Source: Luteimonas sp. FCS-9 (GTDB lineage: Bacteria; Pseudomonadota; Gammaproteobacteria; Xanthomonadales; Xanthomonadaceae). From it: a stretch of DNA of 64,000 bases. The translations under genes and the position numbers were made by a program. The notes under the pieces were generated by a model that was given only the letters and a program-made list of their open reading frames with translations, was not told the DNA's origin and did not search any database. The stretch covers positions 1 through 64,000 of the forward strand of contig NZ_LASZ01000016.1 in assembly GCF_001014645.1 (NCBI RefSeq), in the 5' to 3' direction. How positions within the stretch are numbered: position 1 is the stretch's first letter; the number at the start of each line of letters is the position of its first letter. This document shows positions 27,009 through 38,374 of the stretch, piece by piece.

Positions 27009-27836
27009 CTAGCCGTTGGCGACGGCCTGCAATGCGGCCAGTTCCTCGGCGCTGAAGCCTGCGGCGGCGCGGGCGTCGAGGTTGAACGGGCCGTGCAGCG
27101 CCGCGCGCGCGTAGTCGGCCAGCAGTTCGCGGAACCTGGGTTCGGGATCGATGCCGTCGCGCGCGCAGTACCAGCGGAACCAGCGGCTGCCGGCGGCGAC
27201 GTGCGCGACCTCCTCGCGCAGGATGATCTCGAGGATGTCGGCGGTCGCGTGGTCGCCGAGCGCGCGCAGCTTGACGATCATGCCGGGGGTCACGTCCAGG
27301 CCGCGGGCCTCGAGCACGCGCGGCACCAGCGCCATGCGCGCCAGGCCGTCGTGCGCGGTCTTCTCGCACATCTCCCACAGCCCGTTGTGCGCGTCGAAGT
27401 CGCCGTAGTCGTGGCCGAGTTCGCGCAGGCGGTCGCGCAGCAGCACGAAGTGCCGCGCCTCGTCGTCGGCGATCGCGACCCAGTCGGCGTAGAACGCGTC
27501 GGGCAGGTCGCGGAAGCGATAGACCGCGTCCCAGGCCAGGTCGATCGCGTTGAGCTCGATGTGCGCGATCGCATGCACGAACGCCGCGCGTCCCTCGTCG
27601 CTGCCCAGGCCGCGTCGCGGCAGTTCGCGCGGATGCACCAGCCGCGGGCGCGGCGGCCGGCCGGGCATCCGGATCGGCTCGGGCGGTGGCGGGTCGACCG
27701 GCAGCGGCAGCGCGCCGGCACGCTGCCGTGCGGCATGGTGGCGGGTCAGCGCGACCTTGGCATCGGGATCGCACGCGTCCAGGCACTGGCGCGCCGCGGC
27801 CAGCAGGTCGGGCGCGTCGGGCACCGCCGCGCTCAC
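27009..27836 (-). CDS. DUF455 ferritin-like protein, coupled to purF
   Basis: Protein of 275 residues with a ferritin-like four-helix bundle. Carboxylate and His ligand stretches are visible in order: [20 protein letters not shown] and REEVAHV, the two-iron pattern of this family (related to MiaE-type hydroxylases). The N-terminal 80 residues are Pro/Arg-rich. The start is the GTG at 27836, which overlaps the purF stop by 4 bp (GTGA), so translation is coupled to purF. Substrate unknown; an oxygen-dependent di-iron oxidase or hydroxylase is the expected chemistry. Confidence 0.85.
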   Translation of the reverse strand: MSAAVPDAPDLLAAARQCLDACDPDAKVALTRHHAARQRAGALPLPVDPPPPEPIRMPGRPPRPRLVHPRELPRRGLGSDEGRAAFVHAIAHIELNAIDLAWDAVYRFRDLPDAFYADWVAIADDEARHFVLLRDRLRELGHDYGDFDAHNGLWEMCEKTAHDGLARMALVPRVLEARGLDVTPGMIVKLRALGDHATADILEIILREEVAHVAAGSRWFRWYCARDGIDPEPRFRELLADYARAALHGPFNLDARAAAGFSAEELAALQAVANG

Positions 27837-29299
27837 GCGCGGCGCTTGTTCTTGGCCTCGTCCGACCGCAGCTGCTGGAGCCGTTCGAAATAGCCCGGCT
27901 CGATGCCGGTCACGTACTCGCCGCTGAAGCACGAGCTGTCGAAGCGCAGGTCGGGGCACTTGGGCCCCGCCACCGCCGATTCCAGATCGGCCAGGTCCTG
28001 GTAGATCAGCCAGTCGCAGCCCAGGAACGCCTCGATCTCGGCCTCGGTGCGGTTGTGCGCGACCAGTTCGTCCACCGACGGCATGTCGATGCCGTAGATG
28101 TTGGGGTGGCGCACCGGCGGCGCGGCGGACGCGAGGTAGACCTTCTTGGCGCCGGCGTCGCGCGCCATCTGCACGATCTGCTTGGACGTGGTGCCGCGCA
28201 CGATCGAATCGTCGACCAGCAGCACGACACGGTTGCGGAACTCCAGCGGGATCGGATTGAGCTTGCGCTTGACCGACTTCGCGCGCTCGCCCTGCCCCGG
28301 CATGATGAAGGTGCGGCCGACGTAGCGGTTCTTGATGAAGCCCTCGCGGTACTTCACGCCGAGCACGTTGGCGATCTCCAGCGCGGAGTCGCGCGAGGTG
28401 TCCGGGATCGGGATCACGGTGTCGATGTCGTGGTCCGGGCGCAGCCGCAGGATCTTCTCGCCGAGCGTCACGCCCATGCGCATGCGCGCCTTGTGCACCG
28501 AGATGTTCTCGATCATCGAGTCGGGCCGCGCGAAGTACACGTACTCGAAGATGCACGGCGCGTGCGCCTGCCGCGGCGCGCACTGGCGGTGGTGCAGCTC
28601 GCCGCGCGCGGTGACGACGATGCCCTCGCCGGGCTCGACGTCGCGCAGCCGCTCGAAGCCGAGGATGTCGAGCGCGACCGACTCCGACGCGACCGCGTAC
28701 TCGGTGCCTTCCGCGCTCTCGCGCCGGCCCAGCACCAGCGGCCGGATGCCGTGCGGATCGCGGAACGCGACCAGGCCCAGGCCCAGCACGGTCGCCACGA
28801 CGGCGTAGCCGCCGCGCGCGCGGCGGTTGACGCCCTCGACGGCCCGGAACGCGGCCTCGGGCGTGAGCGCCTTCTCGCGGTCGAGCTCGTGCGCGAAGAC
28901 GTTGAGCAGCACCTCCGAGTCCGACTCGGTGTTAACGTTGCGGCGGTCGGTCTCGAACACCTGCTGGCGCAGCTGGTCGGTGTTGACGAGGTTGCCGTTG
29001 TGCGCGAGCGCGATGCCGAACGGCGAATTGACGTAGAACGGCTGCGCCTCGTCGCTGCCCTCGCTGCCGGCGGTGGGATAGCGGCAGTGCGCGATGCCGA
29101 CGCGGCCGCGCAGCAGCGCCATCGCCTTGGCGTCGAACACGTCGCGCACCAGGCCGTTGCCCTTGTGCACGCGCAGCGCGGTGCCGTTGGCGGTGGCGAT
29201 GCCGGCCGCATCCTGCCCGCGGTGCTGCAGCACCGTCAGGCCGTCATACAGCGCGCCCGCGACTTCCGAGGTTCCGACGATCCCGACGATCCCGCACAT
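27833..29299 (-). CDS. purF: Amidophosphoribosyltransferase
   Basis: First committed step of purine synthesis: PRPP plus glutamine to phosphoribosylamine. N-terminal glutaminase with the processed nucleophile Cys2 in [15 protein letters not shown] and NGNLVN; C-terminal PRTase with the PRPP loop [15 protein letters not shown] (about residue 360). Length 488, normal. In many gammaproteobacteria cvpA lies directly upstream; here the gene before it is the SPOR protein, 75 bp away, with no cvpA between. The stop overlaps the DUF455 start. Confidence 0.97.
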   Translation of the reverse strand: MCGIVGIVGTSEVAGALYDGLTVLQHRGQDAAGIATANGTALRVHKGNGLVRDVFDAKAMALLRGRVGIAHCRYPTAGSEGSDEAQPFYVNSPFGIALAHNGNLVNTDQLRQQVFETDRRNVNTESDSEVLLNVFAHELDREKALTPEAAFRAVEGVNRRARGGYAVVATVLGLGLVAFRDPHGIRPLVLGRRESAEGTEYAVASESVALDILGFERLRDVEPGEGIVVTARGELHHRQCAPRQAHAPCIFEYVYFARPDSMIENISVHKARMRMGVTLGEKILRLRPDHDIDTVIPIPDTSRDSALEIANVLGVKYREGFIKNRYVGRTFIMPGQGERAKSVKRKLNPIPLEFRNRVVLLVDDSIVRGTTSKQIVQMARDAGAKKVYLASAAPPVRHPNIYGIDMPSVDELVAHNRTEAEIEAFLGCDWLIYQDLADLESAVAGPKCPDLRFDSSCFSGEYVTGIEPGYFERLQQLRSDEAKNKRRA

Positions 29300-29374
29300 G
29301 GCGATTCCAGTCCTGCTGGGCGCGCGACGCGCGCCGTTGAAAGAGAGTGTGGCGGTGCGCGCCGCCCCGCGGCA

Positions 29375-30352
29375 TCAGGGATGCGGACGCACCAGGCCGT
29401 CGATACCGACCTTCGCGCGCACCTGCGCCTTGAGCTGGTCGGCCTCGCCGCGGCTGGCGACGGGCCCGGCCTTGACCCGGGTCAGGCGTCCCTTGTCTGT
29501 GGTGACGCCCTCGGTGAACGCGGTGACGCCAGCCGCGCGCAGCCGGTCGCGCAGGCGCTCGGCGTCCGCGGCGTTGCTGAAGGCGCCGAGCTGCACGACG
29601 AAGCCGACGCCCGCCGTGGGTGCCGGGGCAGGCGCCGCGGCGGGCGGCGACGGCGGCGCCGCTGGCTTTGGCGCGGGGGACGGCGGCGTCTGCGCCGACC
29701 GCGCGGGCTCGGCAGCCGGCGTCGCGGCCGGGGCACGCGGCGCGGGCGCGGACGAAGTCGACGCGGCGGGGGCGGCCGCGGCATCGAGCGCGACCACGCG
29801 CGGGCTGACGTCGTCGCGCACCTGCGCGGCACGCAGACGCACGATCTCGGCCTCGGCGCGGCTGGCGTAGGGGCCCAGCCGCACGCGCTGCGCCGGCCGC
29901 CCGTTGAGCGTGAACGCTTCGCGGTAACCGGTCAGCGACGACTGGCCGAGCTGGCGCAGGATCGCCTCGGCATCGGCCTCGGTGGCGAACGCGCCGTAAT
30001 GGACCGCGTAGCCGCCGCCGGCGGTCGTCGGCGGCAGCGGTTCGTCCTGTGCGCCGGTCTCGACCGTCGGCAGCGCCTCGCCGCCGGCCGGGGCCGTCGT
30101 CGTGGCGGGGGCGGCCGCACCGCCGCGCGATGCGCCTTCGGCGAGCACGCCGCCCGCGGGCGCCGGGGCCGGGGCGACCAGCGGCAGGTCCACGGTCTTG
30201 TACTGCCCGTCCGGCGCATCCGGCAGCTCGAGCGGCATGTCGGGCAGCCCGCTGGCGGGCGCCGGCCCCTTGACCAGCATCGGCAGGAAGATCACGGCCA
30301 GCGCGATCAACACGGCGGCACCGATCAGGCGCTGTTTCAGTCCAGGCGTCAT
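29375..30352 (-). CDS. Double-SPOR inner-membrane protein (DedD-like)
   Basis: Protein of 325 residues. One transmembrane helix (about 9-27), a Pro/Ala-rich periplasmic linker, then two SPOR domains: the first from GYAVHYGAFATEADA, the second from GFVVQLGAFSNAADA, separated by another Ala/Pro linker. SPOR domains bind denuded glycan strands at the division septum. It occupies the dedD position after folC, as in E. coli, where DedD has only one SPOR domain. A TATAAT box lies 32 bp upstream, so it can be expressed apart from folC. Confidence 0.88.
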   Translation of the reverse strand: MTPGLKQRLIGAAVLIALAVIFLPMLVKGPAPASGLPDMPLELPDAPDGQYKTVDLPLVAPAPAPAGGVLAEGASRGGAAAPATTTAPAGGEALPTVETGAQDEPLPPTTAGGGYAVHYGAFATEADAEAILRQLGQSSLTGYREAFTLNGRPAQRVRLGPYASRAEAEIVRLRAAQVRDDVSPRVVALDAAAAPAASTSSAPAPRAPAATPAAEPARSAQTPPSPAPKPAAPPSPPAAAPAPAPTAGVGFVVQLGAFSNAADAERLRDRLRAAGVTAFTEGVTTDKGRLTRVKAGPVASRGEADQLKAQVRAKVGIDGLVRPHP

Positions 30353-30383
30353 GCAGGAAGGCGCAGGCGGGGGGATCGGCGCG

Positions 30384-30389
30384 ATTATA
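30384..30389 (-). promoter_or_regulatory. Consensus -10 box (TATAAT) of the SPOR gene
   Basis: Perfect TATAAT on the minus strand inside a GC-rich spacer (GGCGCG before, CGCGCC after), 32 bp before the ATG at 30352 and 22 bp after the folC stop. Confidence 0.6.
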
Positions 30390-30410
30390 CGCGCCGCGAC
30401 CGCCGGCTTC

Positions 30411-31679
30411 TTAACCCCGGCCCTGCAAGCGGGCCAGCGCCGCGGCGGCGGTGTGGAACGAACCGAACACCAGCACCCGGTCCCCTGGACGCGCCTGCGC
30501 GAGCGCCTGCACGAGCGCGCCCGCCACGTCGGCCTCGCACCGCGCGCGCGCGGCGGCGGTGCCGGCCAGGCGTGCGCGCAGCGCCTCGGCCGGCTGGCTG
30601 CGCGCGCCCGCATCGTCGAGCCCGGCCAGCCACCAGTCGTCGACCGCGGGCGCGAGCGCCGCGACCACGCCGCCCGCGTCCTTGTCGGCGAGCGCGGCAT
30701 AGACCGCGAGCGTCCGGCCCCGGGCCGGCGCGGCGCGCAGCCACTGTGCCAGCGCGTCCGCGGCCTGCGGGTTGTGCGCGACGTCGACGACGAGCTCGAC
30801 GCCGTCGCGCTCGAAGCGCTGCAGACGCGCGGCGACGCGGGCGCCGGCAATGCCCGCCGCGAGCGCGGCGTCGGGCACGTCGGCGTCGAGCGCGCGCAGC
30901 GCCGCCACCGCGACCGCGGCATTGCGCAACTGGACCGGCGCGGCCAGCGCGGGCATCGGCAGCTCGACCTCGTAGCCGACCTCGCGCCAGGTCCAGCGCC
31001 CCGCGTCGGCCGGTGCGAACAGGAAGTCGCTGCCGGCGCGGATCGCGACCGCGCCGATGCGGTAGGCATGCTGCAACACGCTCGCCGGCGGATCGTCGTC
31101 GCCGATCACCAGCGGCCGCCACGGCCGCGCGATGCCGGCCTTCTCCAGGCCGATCGCCTCGCGGTCGCTGCCCAGCCAGTCCTGGTGGTCGATGTCGACA
31201 GTGGTCACGACCGCGACGTCGGGATCGACGATGTTGACCGCGTCCAGCCGGCCGCCGAGGCCGACCTCCAGGATCGCCAGGTCCAGCCCGGCGCGCGCGA
31301 ACAGCCACAGCGCCGCCAGCGTGCCGGTCTCGAAGTAGGTCAGCGGCGTGTCGCCGCGTGCGGCCTCGACCGCCTCGAAGGCTGCGACCAGCGCGGCGTC
31401 GTCGACGTCGGCACCGTCGATGCGCACGCGTTCGTTGTAGGCCAGCAGGTGCGGCGAGGTGTAGGCGCCGACGCGCCAGCCGGCCGCGCGCGCGATCGCC
31501 TCGATCAGCGCGACGGTCGAGCCCTTGCCGTTGGTGCCGGCGACGGTCACGACCCGGGTGGCCGGGCGGCCGCAGCCCAGCCGCGCGTTGACCGCGGCGA
31601 CGCGCGCCAGGCCCAGTTCGATTTCGGTCGGGTGGCGCGCCTCGATGCGCGCGAGCCAGTCGGCGAGAGTGTTCGGCAT
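30411..31679 (-). CDS. folC: Bifunctional folylpolyglutamate / dihydrofolate synthase
   Basis: Joins glutamate to dihydropteroate and to folates, in the cytoplasm. Mur-ligase fold, 422 residues. P-loop VAGTNGKGST (about 46-55), YTSPHLLAYNER and the VGLGGRLDAVN stretch are intact; VDVAHNPQA in the C-terminal domain is the usual DxAHN motif. The ATG at 31679 is preceded by TACAAT at exactly six bases, so a leaderless mRNA is likely. Next on the same strand is the SPOR gene. Confidence 0.95.
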   Translation of the reverse strand: MPNTLADWLARIEARHPTEIELGLARVAAVNARLGCGRPATRVVTVAGTNGKGSTVALIEAIARAAGWRVGAYTSPHLLAYNERVRIDGADVDDAALVAAFEAVEAARGDTPLTYFETGTLAALWLFARAGLDLAILEVGLGGRLDAVNIVDPDVAVVTTVDIDHQDWLGSDREAIGLEKAGIARPWRPLVIGDDDPPASVLQHAYRIGAVAIRAGSDFLFAPADAGRWTWREVGYEVELPMPALAAPVQLRNAAVAVAALRALDADVPDAALAAGIAGARVAARLQRFERDGVELVVDVAHNPQAADALAQWLRAAPARGRTLAVYAALADKDAGGVVAALAPAVDDWWLAGLDDAGARSQPAEALRARLAGTAAARARCEADVAGALVQALAQARPGDRVLVFGSFHTAAAALARLQGRG

Positions 31680-31685
31680 GGCGCG

Positions 31686-31691
31686 ATTGTA
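31686..31691 (-). promoter_or_regulatory. -10 box (TACAAT), predicted leaderless folC
   Basis: TACAAT on the minus strand, then six bases (CGCGCC), then the folC ATG. Same hexamer and same spacing as at lpxH. Confidence 0.55.
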
Positions 31692-31712
31692 GGCGCGCAG
31701 CCGCCCTCGCCT

Positions 31713-31776
31713 GTAGGCGCGCGCTCGCGCGCGACGGGCTTTCCCGGACATGCCCTTCGCGCGCGAGCGCTCCTAC
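31713..31776. repeat. GTAG-type REP pair
   Basis: Opens with GTAGGCGCGCGCTCGCGCGCG and closes with CGCGCGAGCGCTCCTAC, a 64-bp inverted arrangement with a central CGGGCTTTCCCGG-like part. Fills the space between folC and the phosphatase gene. Confidence 0.7.
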
Positions 31777-31780
31777 GGCA

Positions 31781-32425
31781 TCACAGCGCGCGGTGGACCG
31801 CCTCGCCGAAGAACGCGGTGTGGTGCGCGCAATCGTTCAGGCGGACCACGTCGAGACGGTCGACATCCGGGCCCTCGAGCAGGTTGAGCGTGGTCGGCGC
31901 CTGCCGGAAGGTCCACAGCTTCGCCAGCGGGATGCCGAGCACGCGGCACAGGATCACGCGGTTGACCGCATCGTGCGCGACGATCAGCGCGGTGTCGTCC
32001 GCGCCCAGGCCCGCGACCGCGCGCGCGAATGCCGGCCAGGCGCGGTCGAGCACCTGCTGCAGCGACTCGCCGCCCGGCATCTGCACGGTGTCGGGTGCGT
32101 CGCGCCACGCGGCCAGCCGCTCGGGATCGCGTTCGCCGATCTCGGTCGCGAGCAGGCCTTCCCAGGTCCCGTGCGCGATCTCGGCCAGGCCGGCATCGGT
32201 CGTCAACAGGGATTCACGCTCGGCGCCCAGCGCCAGGCGCGCGGTACGGTTCGCGCGCGACAGCGGCGAACTGACCGCCCGGTCGATGCGCACGTCGGCC
32301 AGCCGCGCGCCGAGCAGCGTCGCCTGGCGCTCGCCGACCGGCGAGAGCGGGATGTCCTCCTGCCCCTGGTAGCGGCCTTCGGCGTTCCACGGCGTTTCGC
32401 CGTGGCGGGCAAGCAGGATTCTCAT
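31781..32425 (-). CDS. Histidine phosphatase (phosphoglycerate-mutase-like)
   Basis: Protein of 214 residues of the histidine phosphatase superfamily, branch 1. The phospho-His is in LLARHGET (residues 4-11); SSPLSR, the Glu of HGTWEGL and the second His in VAHDAVNR complete the site. It could be a small-molecule phosphatase or a CobC/GpmB-like protein; the sequence does not decide. GAGGAG lies 7 bases before the ATG, and TAGACT (32453-32458) is a likely -10. Flanked on both sides by GTAG repeats. Confidence 0.88.
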   Translation of the reverse strand: MRILLARHGETPWNAEGRYQGQEDIPLSPVGERQATLLGARLADVRIDRAVSSPLSRANRTARLALGAERESLLTTDAGLAEIAHGTWEGLLATEIGERDPERLAAWRDAPDTVQMPGGESLQQVLDRAWPAFARAVAGLGADDTALIVAHDAVNRVILCRVLGIPLAKLWTFRQAPTTLNLLEGPDVDRLDVVRLNDCAHHTAFFGEAVHRAL

Positions 32426-32476
32426 GCGCGGCTCCTCGGATGCGGGCGCGCCAGTCTACGGGAGCGTCCCGCCGTT

Positions 32477-32573
32477 GTAGGAGCGCGCTTGGGCGCGATG
32501 GGCGCTCCCAGGGCCCGGTCGCGCGCGAGGAACTCTCCGGGGAAAGCCCATTCGCGCGCGAGCACGCTCCTAC
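32477..32573. repeat. GTAG-type REP pair
   Basis: Opens with GTAGGAGCGCGCTTGGGCGCG and closes with GCGCGAGCACGCTCCTAC; 97 bp with a GGGGAAAGCCCA-type middle shared with other copies. Lies between the phosphatase and the S46 peptidase genes. Confidence 0.7.
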
Positions 32574-32587
32574 GGGGAGTGCGTGGA

Positions 32588-34756
<2,169 letters not shown>

Positions 34757-34882
34757 GGTGGTCCTGTCGGTCGTGGCGGGGCGCCAAGTCTAGAACGTGC
34801 CGCCGGTGGCCGGCCAACCCGGACCGGGCCGGGCGCCCCGCGGCGACGGTGCGGTGCAGCAGGGCCGCCGTCGCGCGGCCCG

Positions 34883-34888
34883 TATAAT
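34883..34888 (+). promoter_or_regulatory. Consensus -10 box (TATAAT) of tdh
   Basis: Perfect TATAAT in a GC-rich context (CCCGTATAATCG), 36 bp before the ATG at 34925, followed by a pyrimidine-rich leader. No clear -35. Confidence 0.6.
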
Positions 34889-34924
34889 CGCCGCTCTTTT
34901 TCCGCCCCCGCAGGCAAGACGACG

Positions 34925-35959
34925 ATGACCCGGACGATGAAGGCGCTGGTCAAGCGCGAGGCCACCAAAGGCATCTGGATGGAAGAGGTGCCGGTGCCGG
35001 CGCCGGGTCCGAACGACGTGCTGATCAAGCTCGAGAAGACCGCGATCTGCGGCACCGACCTGCACATCTACCTGTGGGACGAGTGGAGCCAGCGCACGAT
35101 CCGCCCCGGCCTGGTCATCGGCCACGAGTTCGTCGGCCGCATCGTCGAGCTCGGCTCGGCGGTCACCGGCTACACGGTCGGCCAGCGCGTGTCCGCCGAG
35201 GGCCACCTGGTCTGCGGCCACTGCCGCAACTGCCGCGCCGGCAAGCCGCACCTGTGCCCGAACACGGTGGGCATCGGCGTGACCCGCGACGGCGCATTCG
35301 CCGAGTACATCGCGATGCCGGCGACCAATCTGTGGCCGATCCCCGACCAGATCCCGTCCGAGCTGGCGGCGTTCTTCGACCCCTACGGCAACGCCGCGCA
35401 CTGCGCGCTGGAGTTCGACGTCGTCGGCGAGGACGTGCTGATCACCGGCGCCGGCCCGATCGGCGTGATGGCCGCGGGCATCTGCAAGCACATCGGCGCG
35501 CGCAACGTCGTGGTGACCGACGTCAACGACTACCGCCTCAAGCTGGCCGCCGACATGGGCGCCACGCGCGTGGTCAACGTCAGCAACACCTCGCTCAAGG
35601 AGGTCATGGCCGACCTGCACATGGAGGGTTTCGACGTCGGCCTGGAGATGAGCGGCAACCCACACGCGTTCAACGACATGCTCGACTGCATGTACCACGG
35701 CGGCAAGGTCGCCCTGCTCGGCCTGCTGCCCAAGGGCGCGGGCATCGACTGGGACCGGATCATCTTCAAGGGCCTGACCGTCCAGGGCATCTACGGGCGG
35801 AAGATGTACGAGACTTGGTACAAGATGACCCAGCTCGTGCTGTCGGGCTTCCCGCTGGGCAAGGTGCTCAGCCATCAGCTGCCGGTCGACGACTTCCAGA
35901 AGGGCTTCGACCTGATGGAATCGGGCAAGTCGGGCAAGGTCGTCCTCAACTGGACCTGA
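34925..35959 (+). CDS. tdh: L-threonine 3-dehydrogenase
   Basis: Oxidises threonine to 2-amino-3-ketobutyrate with NAD+, which Kbl then splits to glycine and acetyl-CoA. Zinc-dependent medium-chain dehydrogenase, 344 residues: catalytic zinc Cys42 in ICGTDLH, GHEFVG, the structural zinc cysteines in [15 protein letters not shown] (about 98-113) and the NAD fold [11 protein letters not shown]. The family usually begins MKAL, which is the second ATG (34937); either may be used. Normally tdh and kbl are adjacent, but here a metallopeptidase gene lies between them. Confidence 0.95.
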   Translation: MTRTMKALVKREATKGIWMEEVPVPAPGPNDVLIKLEKTAICGTDLHIYLWDEWSQRTIRPGLVIGHEFVGRIVELGSAVTGYTVGQRVSAEGHLVCGHCRNCRAGKPHLCPNTVGIGVTRDGAFAEYIAMPATNLWPIPDQIPSELAAFFDPYGNAAHCALEFDVVGEDVLITGAGPIGVMAAGICKHIGARNVVVTDVNDYRLKLAADMGATRVVNVSNTSLKEVMADLHMEGFDVGLEMSGNPHAFNDMLDCMYHGGKVALLGLLPKGAGIDWDRIIFKGLTVQGIYGRKMYETWYKMTQLVLSGFPLGKVLSHQLPVDDFQKGFDLMESGKSGKVVLNWT

Positions 35960-36068
35960 GCTGCGCCCGAGGCGCGCGTGTGCAAGTCCGCCGCATGACG
36001 TCCGGCACGTTCGGCGATCGTCAATCCGTTGCAGGCTCGCTGGAATCGACAACCACAGGAGGTGGGGC

Positions 36069-37085
36069 ATGCGGCATGGACACACGTGCGCTCGACTTTT
36101 CGCAGCGACCGCACTGGCACTGATCGCGCCTGCCGCCTTCGCTGCCGAAACGCCGACCTGCCCTGAGGTTGCCGCGCCGCCGGCGCCGGTATGCCTGGCC
36201 ACGATGCAGGGACTCGCGTACGCCGACACCGAGGCTGACGCGCAGATGGCGGCGGAGGCGATCCAGAGCGCTGCAACGCAGTTCAGCAGCGCATTCGGGC
36301 GCGCGTTGGCGCCCGGCATGCTGGTGTTGAGCGCCACGTTCGACGACGAGCAGGCCCAACGCTTCGCCCGTGATCACAACCTCGGGTTCTGGCAGGTCTG
36401 GCTGTCACCTGCCGACAAGCGGGCCCAGGTCGAGACGGTGATGCGCCGCGCCAATCCAAATCCCGATGCCGACCGCGTTGCGCAGGTCCTTGGCCACTTG
36501 CAAGCGCAGCATTTGAACACCCTGCGCCACGAGCTCGGCCATGCGCAGTACCGCGCCGCCTACTGGCCCGATGCCGAGTCCGTCGACGGCCAGTATGGGA
36601 CGCCCGCTCCGGACTGGCTGGAGGAAGCCGCAGCGGTGCGCATGGAAGGAGATGCGGCCCGTGCGCAATACGAGCGCAACTTCTTCGCCGCCCTTCGGAC
36701 AGAATCACCGGCCGTCCTTCCACTCGCGCAGTTTCTGGCCCACACGCACCCGGTCGTTGCGCAGCGGCAGGCGTTGATGCAATCAAGCGGCGTCCAGACC
36801 CCTTCCGGCATCCAGGTGATGACGATGTCCGGCGACGGCGCGCGGGCGGCCAGCCTGTTCTACTCGCAATCGATGCTGTTTGCCGACTTCCTCGACCAGA
36901 CAAGCATCCAGCCGCACATCCTCGGCGCCATCAGCGACGCGATCGCGGCGGGCGCGGATTTCGAGTCCTGGCTTGCCGACACAGGCGCTGTCTACGGCCT
37001 GCCGGGCGATATCGCCGCCTTGCAGACGGCCTGGGACGCGTGGTGCACGGCACGCGCGGGCGGCGCACACGAGGCTGCCGGGTAA
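36069..37085 (+). CDS. Secreted gluzincin-like metallopeptidase between tdh and kbl
   Basis: Protein of 338 residues with a signal peptide ending in AFAAE (about residue 26). His154-Glu155-Leu-Gly-His158 is a complete HExxH zinc site, followed 27 residues later by DWLEEAAA, whose Glu185/186 could be the third ligand, the arrangement of gluzincins. Rough codon inspection shows more A/T-ending codons and more Gln, Thr and Asn codons than its neighbours, hinting at recent arrival. A strong AGGAGG lies just before the ATG. I do not recognise a named family. Two early cysteines (31 and 42) may pair. Likely periplasmic or exported peptidase. Confidence 0.75.
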   Translation: MRHGHTCARLFAATALALIAPAAFAAETPTCPEVAAPPAPVCLATMQGLAYADTEADAQMAAEAIQSAATQFSSAFGRALAPGMLVLSATFDDEQAQRFARDHNLGFWQVWLSPADKRAQVETVMRRANPNPDADRVAQVLGHLQAQHLNTLRHELGHAQYRAAYWPDAESVDGQYGTPAPDWLEEAAAVRMEGDAARAQYERNFFAALRTESPAVLPLAQFLAHTHPVVAQRQALMQSSGVQTPSGIQVMTMSGDGARAASLFYSQSMLFADFLDQTSIQPHILGAISDAIAAGADFESWLADTGAVYGLPGDIAALQTAWDAWCTARAGGAHEAAG

Positions 37086-37088
37086 ACT
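37083..37088 (+). promoter_or_regulatory. -10 box (TAAACT) of kbl
   Basis: TAAACT overlaps the metallopeptidase stop codon (TAA at 37083-37085) and lies 31 bp before the kbl ATG. It would give kbl its own promoter, needed because the inserted gene separates it from tdh. Confidence 0.45.
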
Positions 37089-37119
37089 GCGCGCATCGCC
37101 TCTTCTTCCGGATCGCCCG

Positions 37120-38313
37120 ATGTCCCTGACCGACCGCTACGCCGACACCCTCGACGAGATCCGCGACGCCGGCCTGTTCAAGTCCGAGCGCGTGATCACC
37201 GGCCCGCAGTCCGCGCAGATCACGCTGGCCGACGGGCGCACGGTGCTGAACTTCTGCGCCAACAACTACCTGGGCCTGGCCGACCACCCTGACATCATCG
37301 CCGCGGCCAAGGAGGCGCTCGACACGCATGGCTTCGGCATGGCCTCGGTGCGCTTCATCTGCGGTACGCAGGACCTGCACAAGCAGCTCGAGAAGACCAT
37401 CGCCGACTTCTTCGGCAAGCAGGACACGATCCTGTACGCGGCTTGCTTCGACGCCAACGGCGGGCTGTTCGAGCCGCTGCTCGGCGAGGACGACGCGATC
37501 ATCAGCGACGCGCTCAACCACGCCTCGATCATCGACGGCGTGCGGCTGTGCAAGGCCAAGCGCTACCGCTACGCCAATTGCGACATGGCCGACCTGGAGG
37601 CGCAGCTCGAGCAGGCGCGCGCCGACGGCGCGAAGACCATCCTGATCACGACCGATGGCGTGTTCTCGATGGACGGCTTCATCGCGCCGCTCGACGAGAT
37701 CACCGCACTGGCGCACAAGTACGACGCGCTGGTGCACATCGACGAATGCCATGCGACCGGCTTCCTCGGCGCCACCGGGCGTGGGTCGGCCGAGGTCAAG
37801 GGCGTGCTGGAGAAGATCGACATCATCACCGGCACGCTCGGCAAGGCGATGGGCGGCGCGCTGGGCGGCTTCACGACCGCGAAGGCCGAGGTCATCGAGC
37901 TGCTGCGCCAGCGCTCGCGCCCGTACCTGTTCTCCAACTCGCTGCCGCCGCACGTGGTCGCCGCCGGCATCAAGGCCTTCGAGATGCTGGACGCGGCCGG
38001 CGAGCTGCGTGAGCGGCTGGTCGAGAACACCCGCTATTTCCGCGAGCAGATGACCGCGGCCGGGTTCGACGTGCGCCCCGGCACCCACCCGATCAGCCCG
38101 GTGATGCTCTACGACGCCAAGCTGGCGCAGCGCTTCGCCGAACGTCTGCTCGAAGAAGGCATCTACGCGATCGGCTTCTTCTTTCCGGTCGTGCCCAAGG
38201 ACCAGGCCCGCATCCGCACCCAGATCAGCGCGGCGCACACGCGTGCGCAGCTGGACCGCGCGATCGATGCGTTCACCCGCATCGGCCGCGAACTGGGCGT
38301 GCTCGCCGCCTGA
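37120..38313 (+). CDS. kbl: Glycine C-acetyltransferase (2-amino-3-ketobutyrate CoA ligase)
   Basis: PLP-dependent alpha-oxoamine synthase, 397 residues, completing threonine breakdown to glycine and acetyl-CoA with Tdh. Family motifs [31 protein letters not shown] and the Schiff-base Lys in GTLGKAMGG are all present. The start [11 protein letters not shown] matches the family. The stop is followed by a convergent pseudouridine synthase gene. Confidence 0.96.
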   Translation: MSLTDRYADTLDEIRDAGLFKSERVITGPQSAQITLADGRTVLNFCANNYLGLADHPDIIAAAKEALDTHGFGMASVRFICGTQDLHKQLEKTIADFFGKQDTILYAACFDANGGLFEPLLGEDDAIISDALNHASIIDGVRLCKAKRYRYANCDMADLEAQLEQARADGAKTILITTDGVFSMDGFIAPLDEITALAHKYDALVHIDECHATGFLGATGRGSAEVKGVLEKIDIITGTLGKAMGGALGGFTTAKAEVIELLRQRSRPYLFSNSLPPHVVAAGIKAFEMLDAAGELRERLVENTRYFREQMTAAGFDVRPGTHPISPVMLYDAKLAQRFAERLLEEGIYAIGFFFPVVPKDQARIRTQISAAHTRAQLDRAIDAFTRIGRELGVLAA

Positions 38314-38374
38314 GACGCGCCGCGCGGGGGACCACGCGCGGCGGCGGCATCGGCGCGCGCCCGCCCGGCCGGCA

